A DNA stretch of 64,000 bases from an uncultured Pelagibacteraceae bacterium (GTDB taxonomy: Bacteria; Pseudomonadota; Alphaproteobacteria; Pelagibacterales; Pelagibacteraceae), in NCBI GenBank assembly GCA_902614975.1, contig CACMND010000001.1, positions 175,205 to 239,204 on the forward strand, given 5' to 3'. Below, piece by piece: positions 46,708-56,849 of the stretch. Each line of letters starts with the position of its first letter. Position 1 is the stretch's first letter. The position numbers and the translations under genes are program-made. The notes beneath the pieces are model-generated. The model searched no databases. It was not told the origin of the DNA and was given only the letters and a program-made list of their open reading frames with translations.

Positions 46708-49700
46708 CTTGACCGACTAATTTTTTGTTTGATATAGGATTTTCTAACTTATCCAACATTTCTTTTGGACAAACTTGGACGAAGTTATTTATTTCATTTT
46801 CAAAATTCTCAACAATTTTTTTCGAGATTGTTGAATTTGTTTCTATCGCATGCTCTTGAATAAATTTCCTTAGATGCTCAATCCAAAATTTAGTTTCTGG
46901 AGTTTGCCAAACTACACTTTCAGGATTTACTTTTTTATCAAATTGATTTTCAGGGTCATAAATAAATGCCATACCTCCTGTCATGCCAGCTCCAAAATTA
47001 TCGCCAATATCTCCTAATATAATAATATTTCCGCCAGTCATGTATTCACAACCATTTGAATCACAACCTTCTACTACTGCAGTTGCACCTGAATTTCTAA
47101 CAGCAAATCTCTCTCCTGCTTGTCCTGCAGCAAATAATTTTCCTGAAGTAGCTCCATACAAAACAGTATTTCCAATAATAGTATTTTCATTTGAAACAAG
47201 GTTGCTTTCATCTTGTAATTTAATCACAATAGTTCCACCTGATAATCCTTTGGCAACATAATCATTTGCATCCCCTTTTAAAATTAGTTTTAATCCTTTA
47301 ATAGCAAAAGCACCAAAGGATTGGCCTGCTGAACCTTTAAAATTTAATTCGATCGAATTTTCATCAAGATTGTTATTTCCAAATTTTTTGTACAAATGAT
47401 AAGAAATTCTAGTACCAACTGCTCTATCGGTATTCTGAATTTCAAATTCTTGATTTATTTTTTCTTTTTTATCTATTTTGTCTTCTATTTCTGGCCATAA
47501 TTTTTGATCTAAAGTATCTGGAACAGAATTAATTTCAGGTTTCTCACAATATCTTTTATTTTTTCCAGGATCTGCCTGAACAAAAAGAGGATTTAAGTCT
47601 AGATCATCCAAGTTTGATGATCCTTTGCTCACTTGCCTTAGTAAGTCAGTTCTTCCAATTACTTCATTTAAAGATTTGAAACCAAGATCAGCAAGTATTT
47701 CTCTTACTTCCTCTGCTATAAATGTAAAAAGGTTAACTACTTTTTCAGGAGTTCCTGTAAATTTCTCTCTTAATTTATCATCTTGAGTGCAAACACCAAC
47801 TGGACATGTATTTGAATGACATTGCCTGACCATTATACATCCCATTGCGACTAAAGCAGTTGTTGCTACGCCAAATTCTTCTGCTCCCATCATGGCTGCA
47901 ATTACAACATCTCTTCCTGTTTTTATTCCACCGTCAGTTCTAAGCGTCACTTGATGTCTCAAGTTATTTAAAGTCAATACCTGGTTTGCTTCTGTTAATC
48001 CCATCTCCCAAGGAACTCCAACATATTTAACACTTGTCTGTGGAGTGGCTCCTGTACCTCCTGAGTGCCCTGAGATTAAAATTATGTCTGCTTTAGCTTT
48101 TGCAACTCCAGCAGCTATCGTTCCAATTCCTGATGAAGCAACTAATTTAACTCCAACTCTAGCCTTAGGATTTATTTGTTTTAAATCATAAATTAATTGA
48201 GCTAGATCTTCTATTGAGTAAATATCATGATGTGGTGGAGGTGATATTAAAGTAACTCCTGGCGTTGAGTGTCTCAATCTCGCAATTTCATCCGTAACTT
48301 TAAAACCTGGTAATTGTCCACCTTCACCTGGTTTAGCGCCCTGTGCAATTTTGATTTCAATCTCATTACAATTATTTAAGTAATTAATGGTTACTCCAAA
48401 TCTAGCTGATGCAATTTGTTTAACCCTTGAATTTGCACTATCTCCATTCTCCATAATCTTAAATCTTTTTTCATCTTCTCCACCTTCACCACTACAAGAT
48501 GCGCCTTTAATTCTGTTCATACCAACAGCAAGAGTTTCATGTGCTTCTTTAGATAAAGCTCCATGAGACATACTTCCACTTCCAAATCTTTTTAATATAT
48601 TAGATGCAGGCTCAACATTAGATATATCGATGGGATTTATAGATTTAAAATCCACTAAATCTCTTAAACTTATTGGATTTAGATTATAAATACCTTTTGT
48701 GTATTTTTTATATATTTCATAAGATCCTTGTCCAACCGCAGTTTGCAGTAAATGAATTAGTTTGCCTTGATACTGATGTGTTTCACCATTTTTTCTATAT
48801 CTGTAAATACCTCCAATGGGTAAAATATTTGAATTATTGAAAAATGCTTCTTTGTGTATAGTTCTGATTTTCTTTTCTATTCCTTTTAAACCAATTCCAG
48901 AAATCTTTGATAACATCCCAGGAAAATAATCTTTCACAATTGTTCTGCTTAGTCCCACAGTTTCAAAATTACATCCACCTCTATAAGAACTTAAAACAGA
49001 AATTCCCATTTTAGACATTATTTTAAGAAGACCGAGATTGACTGATTTAATGTATCTTGAAACACATTCATCAAAAGTGAAATTTCCAAATAATCTCTTG
49101 GAATGTCTTTGATATAAGCTATCAAAAGCTAAATAAGGGTTCACAGTAGTAGCACCAACACCAATTAATGTTGCAAAAGAGTGAGTATCTAAAGCATCTC
49201 CAGTTTGAACATTAATAGAAACATAACCTCTTAAACCTAATTTAACTAAATGTGTATTTATTGCCCCTATACATAAAAGCATCGGCATTGGCATTCTATT
49301 TTCTGAAATATTTTTATCTGATAATATTATTTGTTTAATTCCCTCTCTAACGGCTTGTTCAGACTTAACTTTAAGTAAATTTATTGATGTCTCTAAATCA
49401 TCATCTTTGCTGAATGTACAATCTAAAACTTTATTATTATTTCCAAAGAATTTCAAAAATTTTTCAAATTGTGCATTTGATAATATCGGACTATTTAAGA
49501 CATAAATATTGTCTTTAGTTAATTTACTAAAATCTAAAATATTACCAAGATTTCCAAATCTTGTCTTTAAACTCATAACTTTATTTTCTCTTAGAGAGTC
49601 AATTGGTGGATTTGTAACCTGACTAAAGTTTTGTCTAAAGTAATGATATAGTGGTCTATATTTGTCAGATAAAACTGCTAAAGGCGTGTCATCACCCATC

Positions 49701-51196
49701 GAGCCTGTTGCTTCTTTAGCATCTTCTGCCATTGGATGAAGAATTAATTCTAAATCTTCTATGCTATATCCAAAACAATGTTGAAAATTCCTCAAACTTT
49801 GGCCTTCTAGCTCTACTTTTTCAGTTTCTGCCTCTAATTTTTTATCAAGATCAATAATCTGATTGTTGTAATGCTTATACTCTTTTGAAAGGTAGTTTTT
49901 TATTTCATCGTTTGAATATACTTTGCCTTTTTCTATTCTTACTCCTAATATTTCTCCAGGTCCTAATCTTCCTTTAGATACAATTTTTTTCTCATTTAAA
50001 TCTATCATTCCTGTTTCACTTCCTGCAAAAAGAAGTTTGTCTCTTGTCACTGTATATCTAAGTGGTCTTAATCCATTTCTGTCGGTTGCAACAATTACCC
50101 ATTCATTATCTGTTGCAGCTATAGCAGCTGGCCCATCCCAAGGCTCCATGGTACTATTTAAAAAATTGAATAGTTGTTGATGATCTTTTTTTAATACCTT
50201 ATTTTTTTTTGACCAGGCGTCTGGTATTAACATTAATTTTGCTAGAGGAGCAGGTTGTCCAGAAATATTTAATAACTCAAAAACATTATCTAATGATGCA
50301 GAGTCAGAATTTCCAGCTGGTATTACGGGCTTAAGATTCTCTATATCTTCGAAAACTGGACTAAACATCTCTTCTTCGTGAACCTTCATCCAATTAACAT
50401 TTCCTTTAAGGGTATTTATTTCACCATTATGCGCTATAGATCTAAACGGTTGAGCTAAGTCCCAACTAGGCGCAGTATTGGTTGAAAATCTTTGGTGAAA
50501 TATTGCATACCTAGATATAAATCTCTCATCTTTTAGGTCAGTATAAAAATCTGACAAAGCTTCTGCTAAAAACATTCCTTTATAAATGATAGATTTAGAA
50601 CTAAATGAACATATATAAAAATTATTTAATTGATTATTGAGAGCTTCTTTTTCAATTACTCTTCTAGTTTCATACAATTTTTGTTCCAGAGATTTATTGA
50701 CAACTTTTTTGTCATTATATGTGAACAATACTTGAGTAATTTCAGGTCTTGTTTGTTCAGCTTTTTCTCCTAAGACAGAGGGATCAACAGGAACTTGTCT
50801 CCAGCCATAGATACTAAAATTTCTCTTTGTTAGTTCACTTTCAACAATAGTTCTACATTGCTCTTGAGCACTATAATCATTTCTTGGTAAGAAAATCATA
50901 CCCACGCATAGTTCAGAATTATCATGTTTATGACCAGTGACTTCAATTTTTTCCTCAAAGAAATCTTTGGGAATTTCAATATGGATTCCAGCACCATCTC
51001 CTGTTTTTCCGTCTGCATCGATTGCACCCCTATGCCAAACAGCTTTTAAGGCATCGATTCCATATTCTACGACTTTTCTTGATTTTAGACCTTCGGTAGA
51101 TGCTACTAAACCTACACCACATGCATCATGTTCCATTTCTTCCGAGTAAACATGATTACTTTTTAAAATTTTTAAATTTTTATTTCTTAACTTCAT
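46700..51196 (-). CDS. gltB: Glutamate synthase (NADPH) large subunit
   Basis: GltB makes glutamate from glutamine and 2-oxoglutarate, a main nitrogen-assimilation step. The 1498-aa protein has a class II amidotransferase domain whose Cys26 (after DA, in CGVG) becomes the N-terminal nucleophile when the propeptide is removed, a central domain, the FMN domain with GGEDEKRF and GGTGATPQTSVKY, a cysteine cluster CIMVRQCHSNTCPVGVC for the 3Fe-4S centre, and a C-terminal beta-helix domain. It follows gltD with one overlapping base (TAATG). Confidence 0.98.
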   Translation of the reverse strand: MKLRNKNLKILKSNHVYSEEMEHDACGVGLVASTEGLKSRKVVEYGIDALKAVWHRGAIDADGKTGDGAGIHIEIPKDFFEEKIEVTGHKHDNSELCVGMIFLPRNDYSAQEQCRTIVESELTKRNFSIYGWRQVPVDPSVLGEKAEQTRPEITQVLFTYNDKKVVNKSLEQKLYETRRVIEKEALNNQLNNFYICSFSSKSIIYKGMFLAEALSDFYTDLKDERFISRYAIFHQRFSTNTAPSWDLAQPFRSIAHNGEINTLKGNVNWMKVHEEEMFSPVFEDIENLKPVIPAGNSDSASLDNVFELLNISGQPAPLAKLMLIPDAWSKKNKVLKKDHQQLFNFLNSTMEPWDGPAAIAATDNEWVIVATDRNGLRPLRYTVTRDKLLFAGSETGMIDLNEKKIVSKGRLGPGEILGVRIEKGKVYSNDEIKNYLSKEYKHYNNQIIDLDKKLEAETEKVELEGQSLRNFQHCFGYSIEDLELILHPMAEDAKEATGSMGDDTPLAVLSDKYRPLYHYFRQNFSQVTNPPIDSLRENKVMSLKTRFGNLGNILDFSKLTKDNIYVLNSPILSNAQFEKFLKFFGNNNKVLDCTFSKDDDLETSINLLKVKSEQAVREGIKQIILSDKNISENRMPMPMLLCIGAINTHLVKLGLRGYVSINVQTGDALDTHSFATLIGVGATTVNPYLAFDSLYQRHSKRLFGNFTFDECVSRYIKSVNLGLLKIMSKMGISVLSSYRGGCNFETVGLSRTIVKDYFPGMLSKISGIGLKGIEKKIRTIHKEAFFNNSNILPIGGIYRYRKNGETHQYQGKLIHLLQTAVGQGSYEIYKKYTKGIYNLNPISLRDLVDFKSINPIDISNVEPASNILKRFGSGSMSHGALSKEAHETLAVGMNRIKGASCSGEGGEDEKRFKIMENGDSANSRVKQIASARFGVTINYLNNCNEIEIKIAQGAKPGEGGQLPGFKVTDEIARLRHSTPGVTLISPPPHHDIYSIEDLAQLIYDLKQINPKARVGVKLVASSGIGTIAAGVAKAKADIILISGHSGGTGATPQTSVKYVGVPWEMGLTEANQVLTLNNLRHQVTLRTDGGIKTGRDVVIAAMMGAEEFGVATTALVAMGCIMVRQCHSNTCPVGVCTQDDKLREKFTGTPEKVVNLFTFIAEEVREILADLGFKSLNEVIGRTDLLRQVSKGSSNLDDLDLNPLFVQADPGKNKRYCEKPEINSVPDTLDQKLWPEIEDKIDKKEKINQEFEIQNTDRAVGTRISYHLYKKFGNNNLDENSIELNFKGSAGQSFGAFAIKGLKLILKGDANDYVAKGLSGGTIVIKLQDESNLVSNENTIIGNTVLYGATSGKLFAAGQAGERFAVRNSGATAVVEGCDSNGCEYMTGGNIIILGDIGDNFGAGMTGGMAFIYDPENQFDKKVNPESVVWQTPETKFWIEHLRKFIQEHAIETNSTISKKIVENFENEINNFVQVCPKEMLDKLENPISNKKLVGQAS

Positions 51197-52629
51197 TAAG
51201 CAACTCTAAGTTTTTGTTTACTTTGTAAATAATTATCAATTGATGTTGCGGCATCTCTCCCGTCTTTGATACCCCAAACCACTAAAGATGCTCCACGAAC
51301 TATATCTCCGGCTGCAAAAACTCCCTCTATACTAGTTTCCATTGTATCAAAATCTGCTTTTATTGTTCCCCATCTTGATACCTGTAATTTTTCTTCATTA
51401 AATAATTTTGGAAGATCTTCTGGATCAAATCCAAGTGCTTTGATTACAAGATCAGCTTTAATTACAAAATCTGAATTTTCTTCAACAACTGGTTTTCTTC
51501 TACCGCTATCATCTGGCTCGCCCAATTTCATTTTATTAACAACTACACTTTCAATTTTATTTGTTCCCTTAAACTCTTTAGGGCTTGTTAACCAAATGAA
51601 TTCAACACCTTCTTCTTCTGCATTGCCAACTTCTCTTGCTGATCCTGGCATATTTTCTCTATCTCTTCTATACAAACATTTTACAGATTTAGCATTCTGT
51701 CTCACTGAAGTCCTTAAGCAGTCCATTGCTGTATCGCCACCTCCAATTACTACAACATCTTTGCCTTCAGCATTTAAGGTTCCATTATCAAACAACTCAA
51801 CTTTATCACCTAGTCCTTTTTTATTTGATGCTGTCAAAAATTCCATTGCAGGGAAAATATTACTCAAATCGTTACCAGGTAGATTAACTTCTCTAGCTTT
51901 ATAAACTCCTGTAGCTATTAAAATTGCATCATGTTTTTCTCTTAACTCTGTCAAGCTGGAATCTTTTCCAACTTCAAAGTTTAAGACAAATTTAATTCCA
52001 CTTTCTTCTAAAAGTTTTATTCTTCTTTGAACAACATGCTTTTCTAATTTAAATCCTGGGATACCGTATATTAGTAGCCCTCCAGCTCTGTCATAACGAT
52101 CATATATAGTTACCTTATATCCTTTTTTTCTGAGTTGTTCTCCACAAGCAAGTCCAGCGGGACCAGAACCTATAATTCCTACACTCTCATTTTTTTCACT
52201 ATTTATTTCTATTGGTTTAACCCAACCATTTTCCCAAGCTTTCTCTGTGATATATTTTTCTATTGATCCAATAGTTACTGTTCCATGACCCGATTGCTCT
52301 ATTACACAATTTCCTTCACAAAGCCTATCCTGGGGGCAAATTCTTCCACAAACTTCTGGCATGTTGTTTGTGCTTTGTGATAATTGATAAGCTTCCTCAT
52401 ATCTTCCCTCAGCAGTTAGTTTAAGCCAATCTGGTATATTGTTACTTAATGGACAATGAACTTGGCAAAATGGTACTCCACATTGGGAACATCTGCTTGA
52501 CTGCTGAACAGCTCTGTCTTTTAGAAATTCTTGATATATTTCACCAAAATCCTCTTTTCGGTCTGATATATCTCTTTTAGGTGGATTTTGTTGACCTATA
52601 TCAACAAATTTAAGCATTTTTTCTGACAT
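51196..52629 (-). CDS. gltD: Glutamate synthase (NADPH) small subunit
   Basis: GltD passes electrons from NADPH through FAD and iron-sulfur centres to GltB. The 477-aa protein has the N-terminal cysteine sets (CSQCGVPFCQVHC and CGRICPQDRLCEGNC), a first dinucleotide site GIIGSGPAGLACGEQL, a second VVIGGGDTAMDC, and a C-terminal FAD motif FAAGDIVRGASLVV. It is transcribed before gltB. Its 115-plus-base upstream region contains a TTGACA at 52699-52704 but no convincing paired -10 element for either strand. Confidence 0.97.
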   Translation of the reverse strand: MSEKMLKFVDIGQQNPPKRDISDRKEDFGEIYQEFLKDRAVQQSSRCSQCGVPFCQVHCPLSNNIPDWLKLTAEGRYEEAYQLSQSTNNMPEVCGRICPQDRLCEGNCVIEQSGHGTVTIGSIEKYITEKAWENGWVKPIEINSEKNESVGIIGSGPAGLACGEQLRKKGYKVTIYDRYDRAGGLLIYGIPGFKLEKHVVQRRIKLLEESGIKFVLNFEVGKDSSLTELREKHDAILIATGVYKAREVNLPGNDLSNIFPAMEFLTASNKKGLGDKVELFDNGTLNAEGKDVVVIGGGDTAMDCLRTSVRQNAKSVKCLYRRDRENMPGSAREVGNAEEEGVEFIWLTSPKEFKGTNKIESVVVNKMKLGEPDDSGRRKPVVEENSDFVIKADLVIKALGFDPEDLPKLFNEEKLQVSRWGTIKADFDTMETSIEGVFAAGDIVRGASLVVWGIKDGRDAATSIDNYLQSKQKLRVA

Positions 52630-52807
52630 GGTGGACGCTGTATATACGATAAAAATTTAATAATAAACAATTACTAGGTCATAAATATTGACTAATATTT
52701 GACAAAACTAAAGTAAATCTGAGGTTTTTTCTTATTATGCATAGATGATATGCAAATATGTAATTGCTTTAATTTGGTTACAATTTCATTATGAAGTATT
52801 GGATCTA

Positions 52808-53575
52808 ATGATTTCAAAATATGTGGAGATTCTAATTTTATCAATTATTCAAGGAATATCTGAGTTTATTCCAGTTAGCTCGTCTGCACATCTTTTAATT
52901 ATATCAAGATTGAGTGACTTCAATGTTAGCAACCTACAATTAGATATTAGTCTGCATTTAGGTTCTTTGTTAGCAATTATTTTATTTTTTAGAAAAGAGT
53001 TAATAAATATCATTAATAATAAAAATATATTTCTACTAATAATTCTTGGGTCTATACCATTAGTTATTGTTGGTTATATTTTTTATTCCACAAATTTAAT
53101 TGATCAATTTAGAAACTTAAAAGTTGTCGCTTGGACAACTTTGATTTTTGGAATTTTATTATATTTTTCAGATAAGTTTGAATTGAAAAATAAAATTTCT
53201 TCAGAATTAAATATTAAAAATATTATTATAATAGGGTTATTTCAGATTTTAGCTATTATTCCAGGAGTCAGTAGATCAGGTATAGTAATTACAGCTTCAA
53301 GATTTTTAAAATTTGATAGAGTTGAATCATCAAAGATAGCTTTTTATTTGTCTATTCCAGCTTTGGCAGGTGCAAGTGTTTTGGGATTTAAAGATGTTAT
53401 TGATGATCAAATAAATTTTGATGCTATATTTATTTTTTCTACTTCAGCTTCATTTTTATTTTCTTATTTTACAATTAAATATTTTCTTATTTATGTTAAA
53501 ATATTTAGTTTGAGTTTTTTTGTTATTTATAGAATAGTTTTAAGTATCATTCTTTTTTCAATTATTTACTTATGA
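52808..53575 (+). CDS. uppP: Undecaprenyl-diphosphatase
   Basis: UppP (BacA) recycles undecaprenyl diphosphate to the monophosphate carrier for cell-wall synthesis. The 255-aa membrane protein has the two catalytic motifs GISEFIPVSSSAHL (about residues 17-30) and PGVSRSGIVITASR (about 153-166) and around eight membrane helices. The start at 52808 gives the standard N-terminus; an upstream ATG at 52745 would add 21 non-conserved residues. It ends by overlapping the convergent exporter gene by 6 bases. Confidence 0.96.
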   Translation: MISKYVEILILSIIQGISEFIPVSSSAHLLIISRLSDFNVSNLQLDISLHLGSLLAIILFFRKELINIINNKNIFLLIILGSIPLVIVGYIFYSTNLIDQFRNLKVVAWTTLIFGILLYFSDKFELKNKISSELNIKNIIIIGLFQILAIIPGVSRSGIVITASRFLKFDRVESSKIAFYLSIPALAGASVLGFKDVIDDQINFDAIFIFSTSASFLFSYFTIKYFLIYVKIFSLSFFVIYRIVLSIILFSIIYL

Positions 53576-54457
53576 TTTTTTGGACGTTGGAGCAATTTGA
53601 GAAAATATTACGGCAATAAGAATTAATACACATCCTATAATATTATTTATGTTAAGAACTTGACTTAAAATAATCCATCCAGCAATTGTTGCAAAGACGC
53701 CTTCAAGAGAGTAAATTATTGCTGCAGGAGCTTCTTCAATATTTTTTTGTGCAAACATTTGTAAAGTAAAAGCAATTCCTCCAGATAATACGCCTGCATA
53801 TAATATTGAGCTGTACTCAGTTAAAATTTTTGTAATAACTACTTCCTCTAAAATAAAAGCAAATATAAGAGATAAACCAAAAACAAGAGCTGCTTGTAAT
53901 GCTGCATAAAAAATCGGTATATTAAATTTCTCCATAAATTTTCCAGCGAAAATTATATGCAATGCCCAAAATAATGAGCATATAATAACTAAAGCATCAC
54001 CTATCATAATTTCTGAGTTTGAAAAATCACTTAATAGGTAAACACCTACTATACACAAACCTATTGAAGGCCAAAGACTCCAATGGACTTTAATAGAATA
54101 AATAAAAAATAATAAAATTGGAACTAATGGAACGTAAAAAACCGTAAAAAAAGCTGCATTAGCTATATTCGTGTATTGTAATGCAGCTTGCTGCAAGTAG
54201 GTGCCCAAAAATAATGATATACCCATTAAAAATAAATATTTTAAAAATAATTTTTTATTAGAATTGATTTCGTAATTAATTTTTTTTCTCTCTAAAATTA
54301 AAGCAATGGGTAGGACTGTAAGAAAACCAACAAAAAATCTAGATGCATTGAATGTTAATGGACCAATATTGTCCATGCCTGTGTCTTGAGCAATGAAAGC
54401 AGTGCCCCAAATAAATGTTGTTATCAAAGCGCATATAAGCGATGTAGTTTTGGACAT
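53570..54457 (-). CDS. EamA-family (DMT) metabolite transporter
   Basis: This 295-aa membrane protein shows ten predicted hydrophobic helices in two EamA repeats; the repeat marks are IWGTAFIAQD at the start of the first and LEGVFATIAGWI in the second. DMT-family members export or import amino acids, sugars or nucleotides; the substrate is unknown. It lies 15 bases after the dioxygenase gene and is probably the last gene of the aceE-aceF-dioxygenase operon. Confidence 0.88.
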   Translation of the reverse strand: MSKTTSLICALITTFIWGTAFIAQDTGMDNIGPLTFNASRFFVGFLTVLPIALILERKKINYEINSNKKLFLKYLFLMGISLFLGTYLQQAALQYTNIANAAFFTVFYVPLVPILLFFIYSIKVHWSLWPSIGLCIVGVYLLSDFSNSEIMIGDALVIICSLFWALHIIFAGKFMEKFNIPIFYAALQAALVFGLSLIFAFILEEVVITKILTEYSSILYAGVLSGGIAFTLQMFAQKNIEEAPAAIIYSLEGVFATIAGWIILSQVLNINNIIGCVLILIAVIFSQIAPTSKKS

Positions 54458-54471
54458 TAATTTAATTAAAT

Positions 54472-55569
54472 TTAGATAATATTATTCATTCTACAACAGC
54501 TATCAAAATCTTCTTTATTGATATAGCAACCAGCCATTTTTCTTATACCTGAAAATGCACCTCTACCATGCATTACTCTCCAATTATTAAAAATTAGTAA
54601 TTCACCAGGTTTTAAAATATGCCTCCACTGATATTGCTTTTGGTTTGCCATCGTATCAAATACTTTAATTGCTTTATAAAAATTAATTGTTTTCTGATTG
54701 GTTTCTCTAAAAGGTGCTCTATCGTAATTGTTAAAACTAATTTGATCAAAATTATTTTTTTCATTTAATTTTATTACTGGTCTTTTTGCTTCAAGGCGAA
54801 CACCATCACCAATATAAGAACCTTTAACTTTTGTATTTGTTAAAGTTTTAAAATGTTTTTTATATTTTTGTTTGATTTCATTTGCCAATTTAAATCCATC
54901 TACCATTATAGAATCTCCACCTTTAGCATAATACTTACAACAAAGCAGTAATTGTAAACCCGGAGCATCATTACTGTATGTAGAGTCTGTATGTGGTCTC
55001 AGTTCTTGGTTTGAATATGCGCTGTCTGCTTTTTTATTATTTGATTCAAAAGTCCACAATCCTCCAAAAATTGAATTTCTGACATAACCTATTTTTTTAG
55101 CTATATATTCAACAGAGCTTAAATTCTTTGAACAATTTCTTACGACTGCAAAACCATATATGTGAATTTTTTTTAATAAATTTTTAAATCCAACTTTAGT
55201 TTGTAATTGCTTATAGTTAATGAAAATTTGATTTTTTATGTCTTTATCTTTCCAAAATTGAGTGTCACTTTTAGTTTCTTCTTTTTTTAAAGAATTTTTT
55301 TTTAAAAATTCATATGAATATTTAGTTGGTTTATTTTCATCAGACCATAATATTTCAATGAATTTCCCTTTTTTTAATAATTTTGCTTTTTTAACTTTGA
55401 TATTAATGTCTAAATTTGCGGTATAAGTTATTCTTTGATTGGTTTTAAAATCCCAGTTTTCTTTATTTTTAATATGATCTCTTAACCAAATATTAGGAAA
55501 TGTTTCAAACTTATTGTCATTAAAGTAAAATACAGTTTTATTATTTAAAAGTTTAAAATTTTTAATCAT
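54472..55569 (-). CDS. TauD/gamma-butyrobetaine hydroxylase-like 2-oxoglutarate dioxygenase
   Basis: This 365-aa protein has the two-part layout of gamma-butyrobetaine and trimethyllysine hydroxylases: an N-terminal DUF971-like domain (about residues 1-95, WLRDHIKN) and a TauD-type dioxygenase domain. The iron triad is His193 and Asp195 in RPHTDS and His334 in WRVMHGRG, and the following Arg fits 2-oxoglutarate binding. The cysteines that bind zinc in the N-terminal domain of known enzymes are not present (WLRDHIKNKENWDF region). The likely substrates are carnitine-pathway quaternary amines, by family only. It overlaps aceF by 4 bases. Confidence 0.85.
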   Translation of the reverse strand: MIKNFKLLNNKTVFYFNDNKFETFPNIWLRDHIKNKENWDFKTNQRITYTANLDINIKVKKAKLLKKGKFIEILWSDENKPTKYSYEFLKKNSLKKEETKSDTQFWKDKDIKNQIFINYKQLQTKVGFKNLLKKIHIYGFAVVRNCSKNLSSVEYIAKKIGYVRNSIFGGLWTFESNNKKADSAYSNQELRPHTDSTYSNDAPGLQLLLCCKYYAKGGDSIMVDGFKLANEIKQKYKKHFKTLTNTKVKGSYIGDGVRLEAKRPVIKLNEKNNFDQISFNNYDRAPFRETNQKTINFYKAIKVFDTMANQKQYQWRHILKPGELLIFNNWRVMHGRGAFSGIRKMAGCYINKEDFDSCCRMNNII

Positions 55570-56849
55570 TGCTTAGCTAATTTGTAGGCAAAGTTTTTAC
55601 CAAGGTTATTTTTTAATTCATTATTAAATCTTGATCCCTCAGCACCGTCAATAATTCTATGATCGTAAGAGAGAGATAAAGGCAACATTGTTCTAGGTTT
55701 AAATTGTCCATCAATATAAACAGGTTTAATATAAGTCCTTCCAATTCCTAAAATAGCAACCTCAGGATAATTTATTATAGGAGTAAAATAAGTTCCTCCA
55801 ATGCCACCTAGGCTTGTTATAGTTATGGATCCTCCATAAAACTCTTTTTTATCTATCTTCAAATTTCGGCAATCATCACTAACTTTTTTTAGGTCCTTGC
55901 TTATTTGATCTATATTCTTTTGATTAGCATTTCTTATTTTTGGCACCATTAAACCATTGGGAGTATCAACTGCAATTCCTACATGGAAGTATTTTTTTAA
56001 TGTTATTTTTCCATTTTCAATATTGTCAATAGAACTATTAAATCTTGGAAAAACTTTCAAAGCTTCCACAACTGCCTTTATAATAAATGCCAATGGAGTA
56101 ATTTTCTTTTTTTCTCCAGTAAATGTATCAGTCAAATTTTGTCTAAATTCCTCTAGCTCAGTAATATCTGCTTCATCACAACTAGTAACATGCGGTATTG
56201 TTTGCCAAGAATTTGATAAATGTGGAGCAGCAATTCTTTTAATTCTTGGTATATCCTGAATTTCTACATCTCCAAAATCAGCGTGATCATATTCTGAGGG
56301 CTTTATAGATGGAGCCTTCTTTTCTTCTTGAGGTTTATTAAAATTAGAAGATACGAATTTTTTTATATCCTCCTCTATAATTCTTCCTGATCTTTGTGAT
56401 CCAGTAATATTATTAATATCAACACCAAGTTCTCTTGCAAATTTTCTAGTTTTTGGGCTAGCAAGTGCTTTGCTTGATTTGAATACACTAACTCTATTAT
56501 TTTTTAATATTTCTTTTGGTTTTGAAATTACTTTTTCGGATGGTTTTTGTATAATAGTTTCTTCTTTAATCTCTTTGACCTCTTCTTCAATTTGCTCATC
56601 TGGTTTTTCTTCTTCTGAACTAATTATTAGTATTGATGAACCCTCTGAAACCTTATCACCAACTTTTAAATTAACTTTTTTGACACTACCTGAGTATGGG
56701 CTTGGTATCTCAACACTTGATTTATCGCTTTCTATTGTAATTATCGGATCATCTTTATTAATATTTGATCCTGCCTCTATTAATACCTCAATTACTTCAA
56801 CATCTTTAAAATCACCAATGTTAGGAACTAATACTTCTTTCTCGCTCAT
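55566..56849 (-). CDS. aceF: Pyruvate dehydrogenase E2 (dihydrolipoamide acetyltransferase)
   Basis: E2 moves the acetyl group from lipoamide to CoA and forms the core of the complex. The 427-aa protein has one N-terminal lipoyl domain (1-78, Lys43 in ESDKSSVE), a Lys/Glu/Pro-rich linker, a peripheral-subunit-binding domain (about 128-165, SPKTRKFARELGVD) and the catalytic domain with SYDHRIIDGAEG holding the active His. It overlaps aceE by one base and the dioxygenase by 4 bases. The lipoyl domain is closely similar to the one fused to E1. Confidence 0.96.
   Translation of the reverse strand: MSEKEVLVPNIGDFKDVEVIEVLIEAGSNINKDDPIITIESDKSSVEIPSPYSGSVKKVNLKVGDKVSEGSSILIISSEEEKPDEQIEEEVKEIKEETIIQKPSEKVISKPKEILKNNRVSVFKSSKALASPKTRKFARELGVDINNITGSQRSGRIIEEDIKKFVSSNFNKPQEEKKAPSIKPSEYDHADFGDVEIQDIPRIKRIAAPHLSNSWQTIPHVTSCDEADITELEEFRQNLTDTFTGEKKKITPLAFIIKAVVEALKVFPRFNSSIDNIENGKITLKKYFHVGIAVDTPNGLMVPKIRNANQKNIDQISKDLKKVSDDCRNLKIDKKEFYGGSITITSLGGIGGTYFTPIINYPEVAILGIGRTYIKPVYIDGQFKPRTMLPLSLSYDHRIIDGAEGSRFNNELKNNLGKNFAYKLAKQ

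Noticed and set aside
52745..52807. Longer UppP start
   Set aside because: The extra 21 residues precede the usual start of the family, and the ATG at 52808 gives the standard spacing to the first catalytic motif.
52630..52807. Riboswitch upstream of gltD or uppP
   Set aside because: No stable paired structure was visible in this AT-rich interval; only an unpaired TTGACA was noted.
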